This document shows positions 1 through 8,678 of a stretch of DNA of 64,000 nt, one piece after another. A program made the translations under genes and the position numbers. The notes beneath the pieces are model-generated. The model was not told the origin of the DNA. It searched no databases and saw nothing but the letters and a program-made list of their open reading frames with translations. How positions within the stretch are numbered: position 1 is the first letter of the stretch; each line of letters opens with the position of its first letter. The stretch is taken from the NCBI GenBank assembly GCA_018713145.1, contig DVFP01000025.1:1-64000 (forward strand), read 5' to 3'. This DNA comes from Candidatus Scybalocola faecavium (lineage in GTDB: Bacteria; Bacillota; Clostridia; Lachnospirales; Lachnospiraceae).

Positions 1-138
1 GGCCCTAAAAATGCGGTAATGTTCGATAACAGCCTATAACGCCTTCACATGGATAAATTGGCGTATTTTCAAGGATTTCCGGGGCTTTAATAACACCCGA
101 TAACGCCTCTCGGAAGGTGGTGAAATCTCAAGGGGCTA
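1..138. other. Possible end of a mobile or recombined element
   Basis: No gene was recognised here. Two 18-bp direct repeats, at 26-43 and 90-107, match at 16 of 18 positions and start 64 bp apart; both end in ATAACGCC. Such paired arms resemble recombinase-binding repeats at element ends, but no known element was identified. Homology-like protein sequence of the next gene starts abruptly at about 139, without a normal start codon, so this segment probably replaced the original gene start. The window edge hides the rest. Confidence 0.35.
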
Positions 139-186
139 ATTGGAATTGGTACATATTCATTTGGCGGCATTGCCAGCTATCTGGGA

Positions 187-1014
187 TTGGGTCCTACACT
201 ATTAGACAAGTTTAAGACCATCAAGGCCCTGGGATTTAACTGTGTGGAACTTCTGCCGGTGGACCTGGATAATGATATTGAAGATATTAAAAAATGGCTG
301 GATGAAACCGGCCTTCAGGTAACATCTGTCCATGCAAAGCCCACAGAAGAAATCGTTAAGAAAATGGCTGCCCTTGGGGGAAAAGCAGTAATCTGGGCAA
401 GTACACCGTTTTGCAGCAAAGAAGAAGCCATTGAAGTGGCTCATGAATTAGATGATATGGCTGCCATGGCAGAGCCTTATGGCATTAAGATCGGTTATCA
501 TAATCACAGTCAGGAATTTTATTTTGACCAGGGAAAATGCCTTTTAGAGCACTTACTGGATAACAGCACAAAATGCTTTTCCCAGTTAGACTGCGGATGG
601 GCCATGAATGGCGGCATGTACCCGCCTTACTTTATCCGGAAATATAAAAACCGCATCCTTTCGATCCATGTAAAGGAAAACAGCAAGGTGGTTGGTCCTG
701 GTCCGCGCCCGGCTTCCCGTCACGATGACCAGCCGGATCCGGCAGCAGCTTTTGCTAATGTTAAAGAAATGTCTGTAGAAGAGCGCCAAAAGATTCTTGA
801 CGGCTTTAATCAGGCTAATGCTGCCAATGCCCAGCGCTTCCAGGTACAGTGCAAAATGGGCGCTCCGGAATCCAACATGGACTGGAAGGAAATCAAAAAG
901 GCGCTGGATGAACAGGATTTTGACGCTTTCTGGATCGTTGAGCGCGAAGGTTTCTACGATGAACATGATAAGTGTATCGCTGAAGACTGCGCTTGGCTGA
1001 AAGAAAACCTTTAA
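187..1014 (+). CDS. Sugar phosphate isomerase/epimerase, TIM barrel, 5' end disrupted
   Basis: This is a xylose-isomerase-like TIM-barrel protein of the AP-endonuclease-2/IolE-like superfamily, acting on an unknown sugar or sugar phosphate. Visible family features are the HNHSQEF strand, the DCGWA strand and the SIHVKEN strand, whose His, Asp, Glu and His residues usually bind the metal. The first possible start is TTG at 187, but the same open frame continues upstream to 139 with IGIGTYSFGG, the expected first beta strand. An in-frame stop lies at 121-123 and no ATG exists between, so the native start appears lost at a junction near 138. The protein may be non-functional or shortened. Exact substrate cannot be assigned. 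Confidence 0.7.
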   Translation: MGPTLLDKFKTIKALGFNCVELLPVDLDNDIEDIKKWLDETGLQVTSVHAKPTEEIVKKMAALGGKAVIWASTPFCSKEEAIEVAHELDDMAAMAEPYGIKIGYHNHSQEFYFDQGKCLLEHLLDNSTKCFSQLDCGWAMNGGMYPPYFIRKYKNRILSIHVKENSKVVGPGPRPASRHDDQPDPAAAFANVKEMSVEERQKILDGFNQANAANAQRFQVQCKMGAPESNMDWKEIKKALDEQDFDAFWIVEREGFYDEHDKCIAEDCAWLKENL

Positions 1015-1123
1015 TATGAGACAAGCGACAAAAGGTCATGGGGGCTGGGCTTGTGCAGACAGGCATGACTTTACGGCGTGTTTTATGTCCATTTGTTGGG
1101 CAACTCATTAAATATCATAAATT

Positions 1124-1171
1124 AACGGCCAACCCGGCATATCTGTAGACGGGCTGGCCGTTAAACTTTTT
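1124..1171 (+). terminator. Intrinsic terminator
   Basis: A hairpin with 13-bp arms (AACGGCCAACCCG against CGGGCTGGCCGTT, one mismatch) is followed by a T-rich tail. It lies 110 bp after the isomerase stop and before the convergent lipoprotein gene. Confidence 0.75.
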
Positions 1172-1225
1172 CTCTATATATTGCGGCTCGCAATGCACCG
1201 CATCCATTTTGTAAGGAAAAGATTT

Positions 1226-2065
1226 TTACTCAAACTGGAGGTTTTCGCTGATAACCCGATCAAACATAACCTGATCCGGATAAGAAGTCATCCCAATGGG
1301 GATATATTCTGCTTTAGCCCTTTCTTTGCCCAGATTGTACAATAATTCATTGCGCTCTTGAGAATCCAAACCATTAATAAAGTTTACAATGCCTCTATAT
1401 ACCGCGTTCTGCAGATCATACAATTCATCCGACGGATCTACAATAACTGCGCTCCCCCAATTCTCCAGATTGTTCTGGAGCTGAATATTCAGATCATCTG
1501 CAAATATGCCTACCTCATCCCCGATAAGTTCGGTAATAAACTCCTGATCATCCCCCAAAGTCATTACCATATCAAGGTCCGAATTCCATATGGCATCATC
1601 AACAGCATGCCACAGAAATGTCCATTGATAAGCATCTTCTCCTGTATAATTCCCATTTTCATCATAATTTCCCATGTCATTTACATCGTAGGTGTGAAGT
1701 CTGAAATCCTCGGCAGAAATATTATATTTATTCAGGTATTCTTCTATTGAAGCCTTTACAGAATCTATAAGTGATGCCTGCTGCGCATCCGTCAAACCAT
1801 ATGCGTTAAATTCCTGAGCCTGAACTTCACTCTCAGGATTCTCTAAAGAGTCCTCCATGCTTTCTGACATATTCTGAGAGTTTTCCACTGCCTGAAAATC
1901 TTCTGCTGTCTGAGGAGGCTCTGTCTCCACATCAGATGCCTCCTGAATCGACTGACTTTGAATATTGTTGTCATGTGTTTGAGAGGATGCCCCTGAATTT
2001 CCACAGGCAGATAGAGTAAATAAGAGTGTAGCCGTTAAAATACAAATAGACATTTTCTTTTTCAT
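1226..2065 (-). CDS. Lipoprotein of unknown function
   Basis: A 279-residue secreted lipoprotein: positively charged start, hydrophobic stretch and an LSAC lipobox near residue 20, followed by a Ser/Gln/Glu-rich linker and an acidic domain rich in Asp, Glu and Tyr. No enzyme family was recognised. The ATG at 2065 was chosen because GGAGGAG lies 8 bases upstream; the ATG at 2071 is too close to it, and longer starts run into the operator repeats. It diverges from a small XRE-type regulator gene 97 bp away, and the shared region carries two 19-bp direct repeats, so the two genes are probably co-regulated. Confidence 0.75.
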   Translation of the reverse strand: MKKKMSICILTATLLFTLSACGNSGASSQTHDNNIQSQSIQEASDVETEPPQTAEDFQAVENSQNMSESMEDSLENPESEVQAQEFNAYGLTDAQQASLIDSVKASIEEYLNKYNISAEDFRLHTYDVNDMGNYDENGNYTGEDAYQWTFLWHAVDDAIWNSDLDMVMTLGDDQEFITELIGDEVGIFADDLNIQLQNNLENWGSAVIVDPSDELYDLQNAVYRGIVNFINGLDSQERNELLYNLGKERAKAEYIPIGMTSYPDQVMFDRVISENLQFE

Positions 2066-2090
2066 AAACATATCTCCTCCACCATAAATT

Positions 2091-2142
2091 ATGTAACTAT
2101 ATGGTAGCACAACATCGTAAAAAATGCAACTATATGATAGCA
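2091..2142. promoter_or_regulatory. Paired operator-like direct repeats
   Basis: Two 19-bp repeats, 2091-2109 and 2124-2142, agree at 17 of 19 positions (ATGYAACTATATGRTAGCA) and start 33 bp apart, about three helical turns. Each has TGC/GCA-type partial symmetry. They sit between a divergent regulator and lipoprotein, the usual place for sites of an XRE repressor. Binding by the adjacent protein is inference. Confidence 0.5.
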
Positions 2143-2161
2143 TTTTGACAGGGGTGACATC

Positions 2162-2401
2162 ATGTATTTTCAACGTTTGGAAGATTTAAGAATTGACAGC
2201 GATCAGACCCAAATGGACATTGCAAAATATCTTGGCTGCCAACGGGAGGTCTATCGCCGTTATGAAAAGGGGACCCGCCAAATCCCTGTAGATATGCTGA
2301 TACAGTTGGCAAAGCTGTACAATGTTAGTATTGACTATATCGTTGGCCTGACCAATGAAAAAAGGCCTTATCCCAGAATCAAGAAAGCAAAGATTTTATG
2401 A
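2162..2401 (+). CDS. XRE-family helix-turn-helix regulator
   Basis: A 79-residue single-domain DNA-binding protein. Residues about 7-60 form a Cro/C1-type helix-turn-helix: RIDSDQTQMDIAKYLG, then REVYRRYEKGTRQIP, then the typical LIQLAKLYNVSIDYIVGLT end. The weak site GGGGTGAC precedes the ATG. It has no sensing domain, so it may respond to protein level or a partner. It diverges from the lipoprotein gene and the intervening 19-bp repeats are its likely operators, suggesting autoregulation. Confidence 0.85.
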   Translation: MYFQRLEDLRIDSDQTQMDIAKYLGCQREVYRRYEKGTRQIPVDMLIQLAKLYNVSIDYIVGLTNEKRPYPRIKKAKIL

Positions 2402-2540
2402 TTTGGCAGATAGGATTCAATATAGCAATTAAGTCTTCAAAAAAATAGTTTTCAGACTTATGCCAATACAACCCATATTGCTGTGTGCCCTTATGCCAGA
2501 TTGCACACCCCACAAACAACAAATCCGGAAAAAATGTCGG

Positions 2541-2570
2541 AAAAAGGGACGAAATATCATTCGTCCCTTT
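2541..2570 (-). terminator. Intrinsic terminator after purC
   Basis: Arms AAAGGGACGA and TCGTCCCTTT enclose an 8-base loop; read on the minus strand the hairpin ends in a T run. It lies 60 bp past the purC stop. Confidence 0.75.
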
Positions 2571-2629
2571 AAAAATCAACGTTTATTTTTAATGTCCAGC
2601 CAGCCCCTTCCTCTTACCGGATGGTTCGG

Positions 2630-3493
2630 TTACTGAAGCTTTTTCCCTGTAAGCATCTCATAGCCCTGAAGATACTTGTCAATGGTCTTTTGAGCAATAT
2701 CTTCCGGCAGTGTCCAGTCATTATCCGGATTTGCTTTCAGCCAGTCACGTGCAAACTGCTTGTCAAAGGAAGGCTGTCCGTGTCCGGGCTCATAGCCGTC
2801 TGCCGGCCAGAAGCGGGAGCTGTCCGGTGTAAGCATCTCATCGCCAAGAACGATATTTCCGTCCTCATCCAGACCAAACTCAAACTTTGTATCCGCAATA
2901 ATAATGCCCCGGCTTAATGCGTAGTCCGCGCACTTCTTATAAAGAGCAATGGTGTAGTCACGAAGCTTTGACGCATACTCTTCACCCTTTCCGGGGAAAT
3001 ACTTTTCAAGATGGGCAACGCTCTGCTCATAGGAAATATTCTCATCATGATCCCCGATTTCAGCCTTTGTAGACGGTGTATAAATCGGCTCAGGGAGCTT
3101 GTCGGATTCTTTAAGGCCTTCCGGAAGCTTAATTCCGCATACAGTGCCGTCTTTCTGATAGCTTGCCCAGCCGCTTCCGGTAATGTATCCGCGAACGATA
3201 CATTCTACAGGGAGCATGTTCAGCTTACGGCAAAGCATACTGTTTCCATCAAACTGAGGCTGACGGAAAAACTCCGGCATATCATTCACATCTGTGGAAA
3301 TCATATGATTTGGGAGAATGTCCTCGGTCATTTCAAACCAGAACTTAGACATCTGGGTCAGCACAGTACCCTTCTTTGTAATGGTATTTTTTAAAATAAC
3401 ATCAAAACAGCTGATCCGGTCAGTAGCTACCATGATTAAGTTGTCGCCGTTATCATAAATCTCACGGACTTTTCCTTCTTTAATGGGTTTCAT
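2630..3493 (-). CDS. purC: Phosphoribosylaminoimidazole-succinocarboxamide synthase
   Basis: PurC joins aspartate to carboxyaminoimidazole ribotide using ATP, giving SAICAR in de novo purine synthesis (cytosol). The 287-residue protein has the expected start GKVREIYD, the VRGYITGSGW strand, the IIADTKFEFG motif and GDEMLTPDSSRFW near the ATP/Mg site. Length matches the longer, roughly 290-residue class. The start at 3493 has GAGAGG 7 bases upstream and a good promoter 40 bp further up; a longer frame to 3535 would overlap that promoter. It stands alone here, not in a pur cluster. Confidence 0.95.
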   Translation of the reverse strand: MKPIKEGKVREIYDNGDNLIMVATDRISCFDVILKNTITKKGTVLTQMSKFWFEMTEDILPNHMISTDVNDMPEFFRQPQFDGNSMLCRKLNMLPVECIVRGYITGSGWASYQKDGTVCGIKLPEGLKESDKLPEPIYTPSTKAEIGDHDENISYEQSVAHLEKYFPGKGEEYASKLRDYTIALYKKCADYALSRGIIIADTKFEFGLDEDGNIVLGDEMLTPDSSRFWPADGYEPGHGQPSFDKQFARDWLKANPDNDWTLPEDIAQKTIDKYLQGYEMLTGKKLQ

Positions 3494-3533
3494 TTGTATT
3501 CCTCTCTTCCATTTTCGATTTATTCCGATACCC

Positions 3534-3562
3534 ATTATAGCATCATCCGCCCGGCTTGTCAG
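3534..3562 (-). promoter_or_regulatory. purC promoter
   Basis: On the minus strand CTGACA, 17 bases, then TATAAT: a strong sigma-A pattern just upstream of purC. No purine riboswitch or PurR box was evident. Confidence 0.65.
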
Positions 3563-3642
3563 TCATTTCTTAAAAATTTTATAAAGGTATTGCTTGTTAC
3601 GCCGGGTCATGAACTATAATAAGTGTCAGGGAGGCGAAGATT

Positions 3643-3687
3643 ATGGCAAAATACAGAGCGATCCCGCCAGCTTACAGAATTCTTTAA
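3643..3687 (+). pseudogene. Probable remnant of a MerR-type regulator gene
   Basis: A TATAAT box (about 3615) and GGGAGGCG site precede an ATG, but the frame stops after 14 residues, MAKYRAIPPAYRIL. The first nine residues resemble the start of clostridial MerR regulators as I remember them. A different frame just after it reads TEFFKSLSGCG then stop, like a protein end. The simplest reading is an internal deletion that left promoter, ribosome site and the two gene tips. This needs a homolog alignment. Confidence 0.35.
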
Positions 3688-3709
3688 GAGCTTAAGCGGC
3701 TGCGGCTAA

Positions 3710-3904
3710 TCAGTGGATATGCTTTTCCTTCTCTAATATGATAACGGCGGCCATAGCTATGGAAAAGCCGCAAATGCAAACAACGGTTCCAGCCAATGAA
3801 ATTTTGGAATTTATAATTCCTGTAAAGCCATTGAATACCGCTAAAATAATTAAACAAAGACAGACTACTAATACAATTTTAGATATTAATGTATAACTTT
3901 TCAT
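3710..3904 (-). CDS. Small two-segment membrane protein
   Basis: A 64-residue hydrophobic protein with two likely membrane segments (about residues 7-29 and 36-57) and a charged Glu-Lys-His tail. No family was recognised. Its ribosome site (GAAAG, GATG) is weak. It overlaps nothing on its own strand and ends 22 bp from the decayed MerR-like remnant, pointing the opposite way. It could be a surviving member of a partly deleted gene set. Being short and hydrophobic, it may also be non-coding; confidence is moderate. Confidence 0.5.
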   Translation of the reverse strand: MKSYTLISKIVLVVCLCLIILAVFNGFTGIINSKISLAGTVVCICGFSIAMAAVIILEKEKHIH

Positions 3905-3977
3905 TTTTACATCACACTTTCTAATTATAACAATTCAGCCAACGGAACTGTTGTTTGTAAATGAATCCCCTTGAAAT

Positions 3978-4388
3978 TTACATCATTGTTAAAAGCAAAA
4001 ACTTACTGTTACGGTGCCCTAAAACCTCTTGCTTTGTAATACAAATCTGATCATTCATTTTATAATAGCGAAGCTCAGCTAAAGCTTTTTCCTTACTCCA
4101 TATTCCACGAAAATACATATCTACCGTTTTAAAAACGTCATCATTTGCCACTGCGCCTATTATAATATCATAGTTTTTATATATATTATATCCCCTTCGG
4201 CAAGCGCACACAAACTCAAGCCATTTTTCAGCCTGCTTTTGAAAGGTTGTTAAATAAAAACCCTTTCCAAAATCTAAATAACTTTTGGAAAATGAAACAC
4301 TTGGTTTCTCTATAACCTCCGTTGCTCCATGATCTCCATGCTCCGGGTCATCAAATAGCTCTTTTAATTTTTGACAGAGCATCTCCAA
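3978..4388 (-). pseudogene. DUF3990-like protein, internally deleted and 5' altered
   Basis: The frame codes for 136 residues. Family pieces are clear: a DHGATEVIEKP segment (homologs have a YHG start), LDFGKGFYLTT, then QAEKWLEFV, YDIIIGAVANDDVF, the Tyr-Phe-Arg-Gly helix and LRYYKMNDQICIT. In DUF3990 proteins, which are thought to be ADP-ribosyltransferase-like, about 40-50 residues normally separate the QA..W helix from the EFV segment; here they are fused directly. The start is also odd: a TTG with GGGG upstream. I therefore call a decayed gene, though the frame itself has no stop. It follows rlmH by 24 bp. Confidence 0.55.
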
Positions 4389-4412
4389 ACATTCCCCACA
4401 ATGCTCCCGCCC

Positions 4413-4892
4413 TTACTTATGATACGGCTCCCCGCAAATAATCCTGTACCCCCGGTAGATCTGCTCCAGTAAAATGACACGCATCAACTGATGGGGAAAA
4501 GTCATTTTAGAAAAACTGATCCTGGCATCAGCCCGGGATAAAACCTGGGGAGACAGTCCTAAAGAGCCTCCGATGATAAACTGGATGTGGCTGGTCCCGC
4601 CAACCCCCAGTTTTTCAATAGTTTCAGCAAATTGCTCAGAGGAAAGCATCTTTCCGTCAATGGCCAGGGCGATCACGTAGGCATCATCCCGGATATTTTT
4701 CATCAGCCGCTCCCCTTCCTTTTTCAAGATCTGGGCTGTCACTGCGTCGCTGGCTCCATCCGGGGTTTTCTCATCCGCTACCTCGATGATCTCCAGGCGG
4801 CAGTAACGGCTCAGGCGCTTGGAAAACTCGCTGATAGCCTGCACATAAAATTTTTCTTTAACCTTTCCCACCGTCAGCAGTGTAATCTTCAT
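4413..4892 (-). CDS. rlmH: 23S rRNA (pseudouridine-1915 N3)-methyltransferase RlmH
   Basis: RlmH methylates pseudouridine 1915 in helix 69 of 23S rRNA in assembled ribosomes. The 159-residue length and landmarks fit: start MKITLLTVGKVKE, the SAM-binding loop FIIGGSLGLS, and the SFSKMTFPHQLMRVILLEQIYR core of the SPOUT knot, ending GEPYHK as in nearly all members. It overlaps the upstream HAAS-domain gene by 4 bp (ATGA), indicating translational coupling. Confidence 0.97.
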   Translation of the reverse strand: MKITLLTVGKVKEKFYVQAISEFSKRLSRYCRLEIIEVADEKTPDGASDAVTAQILKKEGERLMKNIRDDAYVIALAIDGKMLSSEQFAETIEKLGVGGTSHIQFIIGGSLGLSPQVLSRADARISFSKMTFPHQLMRVILLEQIYRGYRIICGEPYHK

Positions 4893-5359
4893 CGCCCATC
4901 TCCCCAGTGCTTCATAACATAAGTTGCCAGGATCACTACAATGATCAGAGGGAAGAAAAATGCAATGATCTTTGTAATTGCCACCAGGATCACAATGACT
5001 ACCAAAAGGATAATAGCAAGAGTCCCATAAAGCTTCAGCTTTCCGGAATTTACTGTTCCATGGGAAGAAGAATTCTTTCCAGAGGACCTGGAAGATGAAG
5101 CATCCTTTTGTTCCTGATAAGATGTGCTGCGGGAGGCGGCGCTTCCTTCAGCCTTTTTCCTGGCTGCCGCGTCCACAATGCTCCGCCCGATGATCCTTGG
5201 ATCACCAAGACGTTCCACAGCTTCCCGTTCACTTATTCCTCCGGCAACCTGATCCCGGATATATTGATCGTAATATTTTACCGACTCTTCCACCTCAGCA
5301 GCACTGATCTGCCCGGTGAGATAATCTCTAAGTTCCTTTAAAAATTCATTTTTGCTCAT
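4889..5359 (-). CDS. HAAS-domain (DUF1700-like) membrane protein
   Basis: The 156-residue protein starts with a helical HAAS-type domain (residues 1-70: NEFLKELRDYL, YYDQYIRD, AVERLGDPRIIGRSIV), followed by a Ser-rich charged linker and a C-terminal hydrophobic stretch of about 45 residues that could form two membrane segments. Such proteins often accompany PadR-type regulators and act in envelope regulation, but no PadR gene is next door; here it lies between an M16 peptidase and rlmH. GGCGG precedes the ATG at about 9 bases. Function unknown. Confidence 0.8.
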   Translation of the reverse strand: MSKNEFLKELRDYLTGQISAAEVEESVKYYDQYIRDQVAGGISEREAVERLGDPRIIGRSIVDAAARKKAEGSAASRSTSYQEQKDASSSRSSGKNSSSHGTVNSGKLKLYGTLAIILLVVIVILVAITKIIAFFFPLIIVVILATYVMKHWGDGR

Positions 5360-5379
5360 ATTTTTAATCCGCCTTTCCC

Positions 5380-5529
5380 TTACTTTTGCATATTACGCTC
5401 AAATCGTTCAAAATAGCCGATGAGAGTCACATTTTCGGTGCGTACCGGATTCATGTACTTCCGTTCATAATAAACGCTTATGCCAAGATTTTTCTCCTCA
5501 TATACAGCTGAATCGCTTAACATTTGCAT
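5380..5529 (-). CDS. Possible 49-residue protein between M16 peptidase and HAAS protein
   Basis: An open frame of 50 codons starts inside the end of the M16 gene (13-bp overlap) and stops 21 bp before the HAAS gene. It begins MQMLSDSAVYEEKN and ends FERFERNMQK, with mixed charged and aromatic residues like a folded or partnered peptide. It fills what would otherwise be an empty gap in a tight operon. The ribosome site is poor, so coding status is uncertain, and it could also be the remnant of a longer gene. Confidence 0.4.
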   Translation of the reverse strand: MQMLSDSAVYEEKNLGISVYYERKYMNPVRTENVTLIGYFERFERNMQK

Positions 5530-6806
5530 TTTAAGGGAATTCCCCATTTTTTCAGCACATCATCTACAGCCTTAGTATCCATGGGAGCAAAGTTTCCGAC
5601 AAGGGCCATCCCCATCTTATCCAGATGGATGTATTTTTTCATAAAAGCGCTAACATCCTCCGCCGTAATCGCCTCCACATGGGCCACGGTTTCTTCAATG
5701 GTTTCCGGTTCTTCATCATAAAGCCATGCCTTGGCATTGGATTCCATCCGGTCGTGGGTACTCTCAGCGGCCATATACAGTTCTGTCCGGATCTGGCGTT
5801 TTGTTAAAGCCAGCTCGTCCTCCCCAACAGGCTCCCGGCACATGCGGTCAATGGCTTTAAAAACCGCTTCCAATACCTGAGGGGTCTGTTCCGGAGCCAT
5901 GGCTGCATAAACCTGAAACAATCCGCAGTGTTTAAACGAACTGCCATAAGAATATACCGTATACGCCAGACCTTTATCTTCCCGGACCTCCTGAAAAAGT
6001 CTTGAGTTGCCGTTGCCCCCTAAAATACTGTTGACTACACTTAACACATATCGATCCGGATGAGCACAGGAAATCCCCTCAAAAGCCAGATCCAAATGCA
6101 TTTGTTCAATATCTTTATGAACACATACCATAGCCGGACGATATATCGGAACATCTGACAAAGGTAAACTTTCCCCTGCCGGTACAGTCTCAAAAAGCTT
6201 TTGGATATGTTCAAGCATCGGCTCCGGCTGGAAATTTCCCGCAACTGAAATCAGCAAATGCCTTCCTGTATAGTATTGCCTCATAAATTTCTTTACGTCT
6301 TTTGGGGTAAAATTACGGACGATCTCCTTTTCCCCGGAAATAATATAACCCAGAGGATGATCGCCCCACACTTCCTTTTGGAGAAGCTCATGGCACAGTT
6401 CATCTGCGTCATCAGAATACATATCAATTTCATCCAAAATGATTCCCAGCTCTTTTTTCATATCTTCCGGATCCAGCCGGGCGTTCATAAGCATATCTCC
6501 CATAATATCCAGAGCCTCATAAGCATATTCCCCTAAAGTACGGGTATAAAAGCAGGTACATTCCTTGCTGGTATACGCATCCAAATGATCGCCGATACCG
6601 GTCATGGCATCAGCGATTTCTCTGGCTGACCGGGTTTTTGTTCCTTTAAAAACCATATGCTCTGTCACATGGGCAATGCCGTTATTTTCCCGGGTTTCAT
6701 CCCCGGATCCGGCCTGGACCCACACGCCGATGGATACAGACCTGTAATTTTCCATGGGTTCCATTACAACACGTATTTTATTTTCAAGTTCTTTTCGGAT
6801 GACCAT
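5517..6806 (-). CDS. M16 family zinc metallopeptidase
   Basis: A processing-peptidase-like protein of about 430 residues. The inverted zinc motif HVTEH occurs near residue 50 with the downstream Glu in ELGIILDEIDMY about 75 residues later, as in active M16 members. Later segments (GNGNSRLFQEVRE, AYTVYSYGS) match the C-terminal half that closes over the substrate. Single-chain members like this usually form homodimers in the cytosol; substrates are unknown. ATG at 6806 was preferred to the TTG at 6818, which touches the AGGAG. It heads the operon with the HAAS protein and rlmH; a leader of about 110 bases contains a GC-rich hairpin at 6840-6860. Confidence 0.9.
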   Translation of the reverse strand: MVIRKELENKIRVVMEPMENYRSVSIGVWVQAGSGDETRENNGIAHVTEHMVFKGTKTRSAREIADAMTGIGDHLDAYTSKECTCFYTRTLGEYAYEALDIMGDMLMNARLDPEDMKKELGIILDEIDMYSDDADELCHELLQKEVWGDHPLGYIISGEKEIVRNFTPKDVKKFMRQYYTGRHLLISVAGNFQPEPMLEHIQKLFETVPAGESLPLSDVPIYRPAMVCVHKDIEQMHLDLAFEGISCAHPDRYVLSVVNSILGGNGNSRLFQEVREDKGLAYTVYSYGSSFKHCGLFQVYAAMAPEQTPQVLEAVFKAIDRMCREPVGEDELALTKRQIRTELYMAAESTHDRMESNAKAWLYDEEPETIEETVAHVEAITAEDVSAFMKKYIHLDKMGMALVGNFAPMDTKAVDDVLKKWGIPLKCKC

Positions 6807-6933
6807 CCTGTTAATCAAACTCCTGTTCTAAAAATATTTATGCCGCCAAACCGGCGGCAGTCATGCAGAAAACATGTCAGATATACGTCTTTCACATGGT
6901 GTTAAGGTCAAATAAAAATTTGATCCTGATATT

Positions 6934-6962
6934 ATCATATCGGATTTTCTATTGCTTTGCAA
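6934..6962 (-). promoter_or_regulatory. Promoter of the M16-HAAS-rlmH operon
   Basis: Minus-strand TTGCAA, 17 bases, TATGAT. The transcript would carry a leader with a small CTGCCGCC/GGCGGCA hairpin (6840-6860) followed by an A/T run, possibly an attenuator. Confidence 0.5.
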
Positions 6963-7012
6963 GATTATTCTTGCCTGACAAAAATTCAGTAAAAATTTGT
7001 CGATTTTGTTGT

Positions 7013-7040
7013 TTGCTCTTACAGCAAAACATGCTATAAT
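7013..7040 (+). promoter_or_regulatory. Promoter of the DUF1846 gene
   Basis: TTGCTC, 16 bases, TATAAT, 75 bp before the start codon; divergent from the M16 operon promoter. Confidence 0.5.
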
Positions 7041-7114
7041 AGGTAGATGTGTTTTATGAAATAAATACTTATACGCAACCGTAAGCCGGCACTAAGGCCG
7101 AAAAGGAGGAAACT

Positions 7115-8620
7115 ATGAAAATCGGTTTTGATCATGAAAAGTACATCAAAGAACAGTCCCAGTATATTCTGGAACGGGTAAACAATTACGACAAGCTATA
7201 TCTGGAATTTGGCGGAAAGCTTATTTCTGACCTGCATGCCAAAAGAGTTTTGCCTGGTTTTGATGAAAATGCCAAAATTAAACTTCTGCAAAAATTAAAA
7301 GACAAGGCAGAAATTATTATTTGTGTTTATGCAGGTGATATTGAACGCAATAAGATCCGGGGCGATTTTGGCATTACTTATGATATGGATGTTCTCCGTC
7401 TCATTGACGATCTGAGAAGATATGGCCTGGAGGTCAACAGTGTGGTGATCACCCGTTATGATCATCAGCCGGCTACCACGGTATTTATTAATAAGCTTGA
7501 GCAGCGTAATATTAAAGTATATACCCACAAAGCCATTAAAGGCTATCCTACAGATGTAGATACTATCGTCAGCCCGGAAGGTTACGGACAAAACCCGTAC
7601 ATTACGACTACAAAACCTATCGTTGTAGTCACAGCTCCCGGTCCTGGCAGCGGAAAACTGGCTACTTGCCTAAATCAGCTGTATCACGAATATCGTCTTG
7701 GCAAATCTGCGGGATATTCTAAATTTGAAACCTTCCCGGTATGGAATGTGCCTTTAAAGCATCCGTTAAACATTGCCTATGAAGCTGCTACCGCAGATTT
7801 AAAAGATGTTAATATGATGGACTACTTCCATTATGAAGCATACGGCGTTGCTGCTGTCAACTATAACAGAGATCTGGAAATGTTCCCTGTTGTCCGCCGT
7901 ATTATTGAAAAGATCACAAATAAAGAATCTGTTTACAAATCTCCCACAGATATGGGTGTAAACCGTATCGGCTATGGCATTGTTGACGATGACGTTGTTC
8001 GTGAAGCATCGCTCCAGGAGATCATCCGCAGATACTTTAAAACAGCCTGTGAATACAAAAAAGGCCAGGCAGATGAATCGACCATGCAAAGGATCCAGCT
8101 GATCATGGAGGAAGTAGGTTTAAAACAGGAGGACCGCACTGTTGTCGCTCCTGCCCGGGAATATGCTCAGAAAAACATGAAAAAGCTCAGCAACAACGAT
8201 ATTTCTTCTGCAACTGCTTTTGAGCTTGAGGATGGAACGATTATTACAGGAAAAAGCTCTGACATTATGGTCTCCTGTGCTGCTGCCATTTTAAATGCTG
8301 TTAAACATCTTGCAGGCATTGGCGATGAAATCATGCTGATCTCGCCCAACGTCCTGGAGACGATCATTAATATGAAGAAAGATAATCTTCATTCTAAATA
8401 TTGTGCTCTGAGCCTGGAGGAAATCCTTATTGCCTTAAGCATCAGTGCTGTGACAAATCCTACAGCTCAAATGGCTCTGGACAAGCTCTCCCAATTAAAA
8501 GGGATTCAGGGGCACTGTACGATTATGCTTACCCATAACGATGAACAAACGCTTCGCAAGCTTGGTATAGACATGACCTGCGACGCTGAGTATCCGTCTG
8601 AAAACCTGTCTTACAGCTAA
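7115..8620 (+). CDS. DUF1846 family protein
   Basis: A 501-residue cytosolic protein matching the DUF1846 family throughout: [14 protein letters not shown] at the start, [13 protein letters not shown], the conserved GPGSGK loop near residue 175, [14 protein letters not shown], and the GVNRIGYGI segment. The family is common in Firmicutes and structures exist, but no reaction is established to my knowledge; a nucleotide or phosphate site at GPGSGK is plausible. AGGAGG lies 6 bases before the ATG. It is monocistronic between a promoter and a bidirectional terminator. Confidence 0.93.
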   Translation: MKIGFDHEKYIKEQSQYILERVNNYDKLYLEFGGKLISDLHAKRVLPGFDENAKIKLLQKLKDKAEIIICVYAGDIERNKIRGDFGITYDMDVLRLIDDLRRYGLEVNSVVITRYDHQPATTVFINKLEQRNIKVYTHKAIKGYPTDVDTIVSPEGYGQNPYITTTKPIVVVTAPGPGSGKLATCLNQLYHEYRLGKSAGYSKFETFPVWNVPLKHPLNIAYEAATADLKDVNMMDYFHYEAYGVAAVNYNRDLEMFPVVRRIIEKITNKESVYKSPTDMGVNRIGYGIVDDDVVREASLQEIIRRYFKTACEYKKGQADESTMQRIQLIMEEVGLKQEDRTVVAPAREYAQKNMKKLSNNDISSATAFELEDGTIITGKSSDIMVSCAAAILNAVKHLAGIGDEIMLISPNVLETIINMKKDNLHSKYCALSLEEILIALSISAVTNPTAQMALDKLSQLKGIQGHCTIMLTHNDEQTLRKLGIDMTCDAEYPSENLSYS

Positions 8621-8678
8621 TATAATGCAGAAAAAGCAGGATCACTGACAAACATTTGCCGTATAGATAAAATCGAAC

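Noticed and set aside
2379-2579. 66-residue minus-strand frame after the XRE gene
   Set aside because: Overlaps the purC terminator and regulator end; composition not protein-like.
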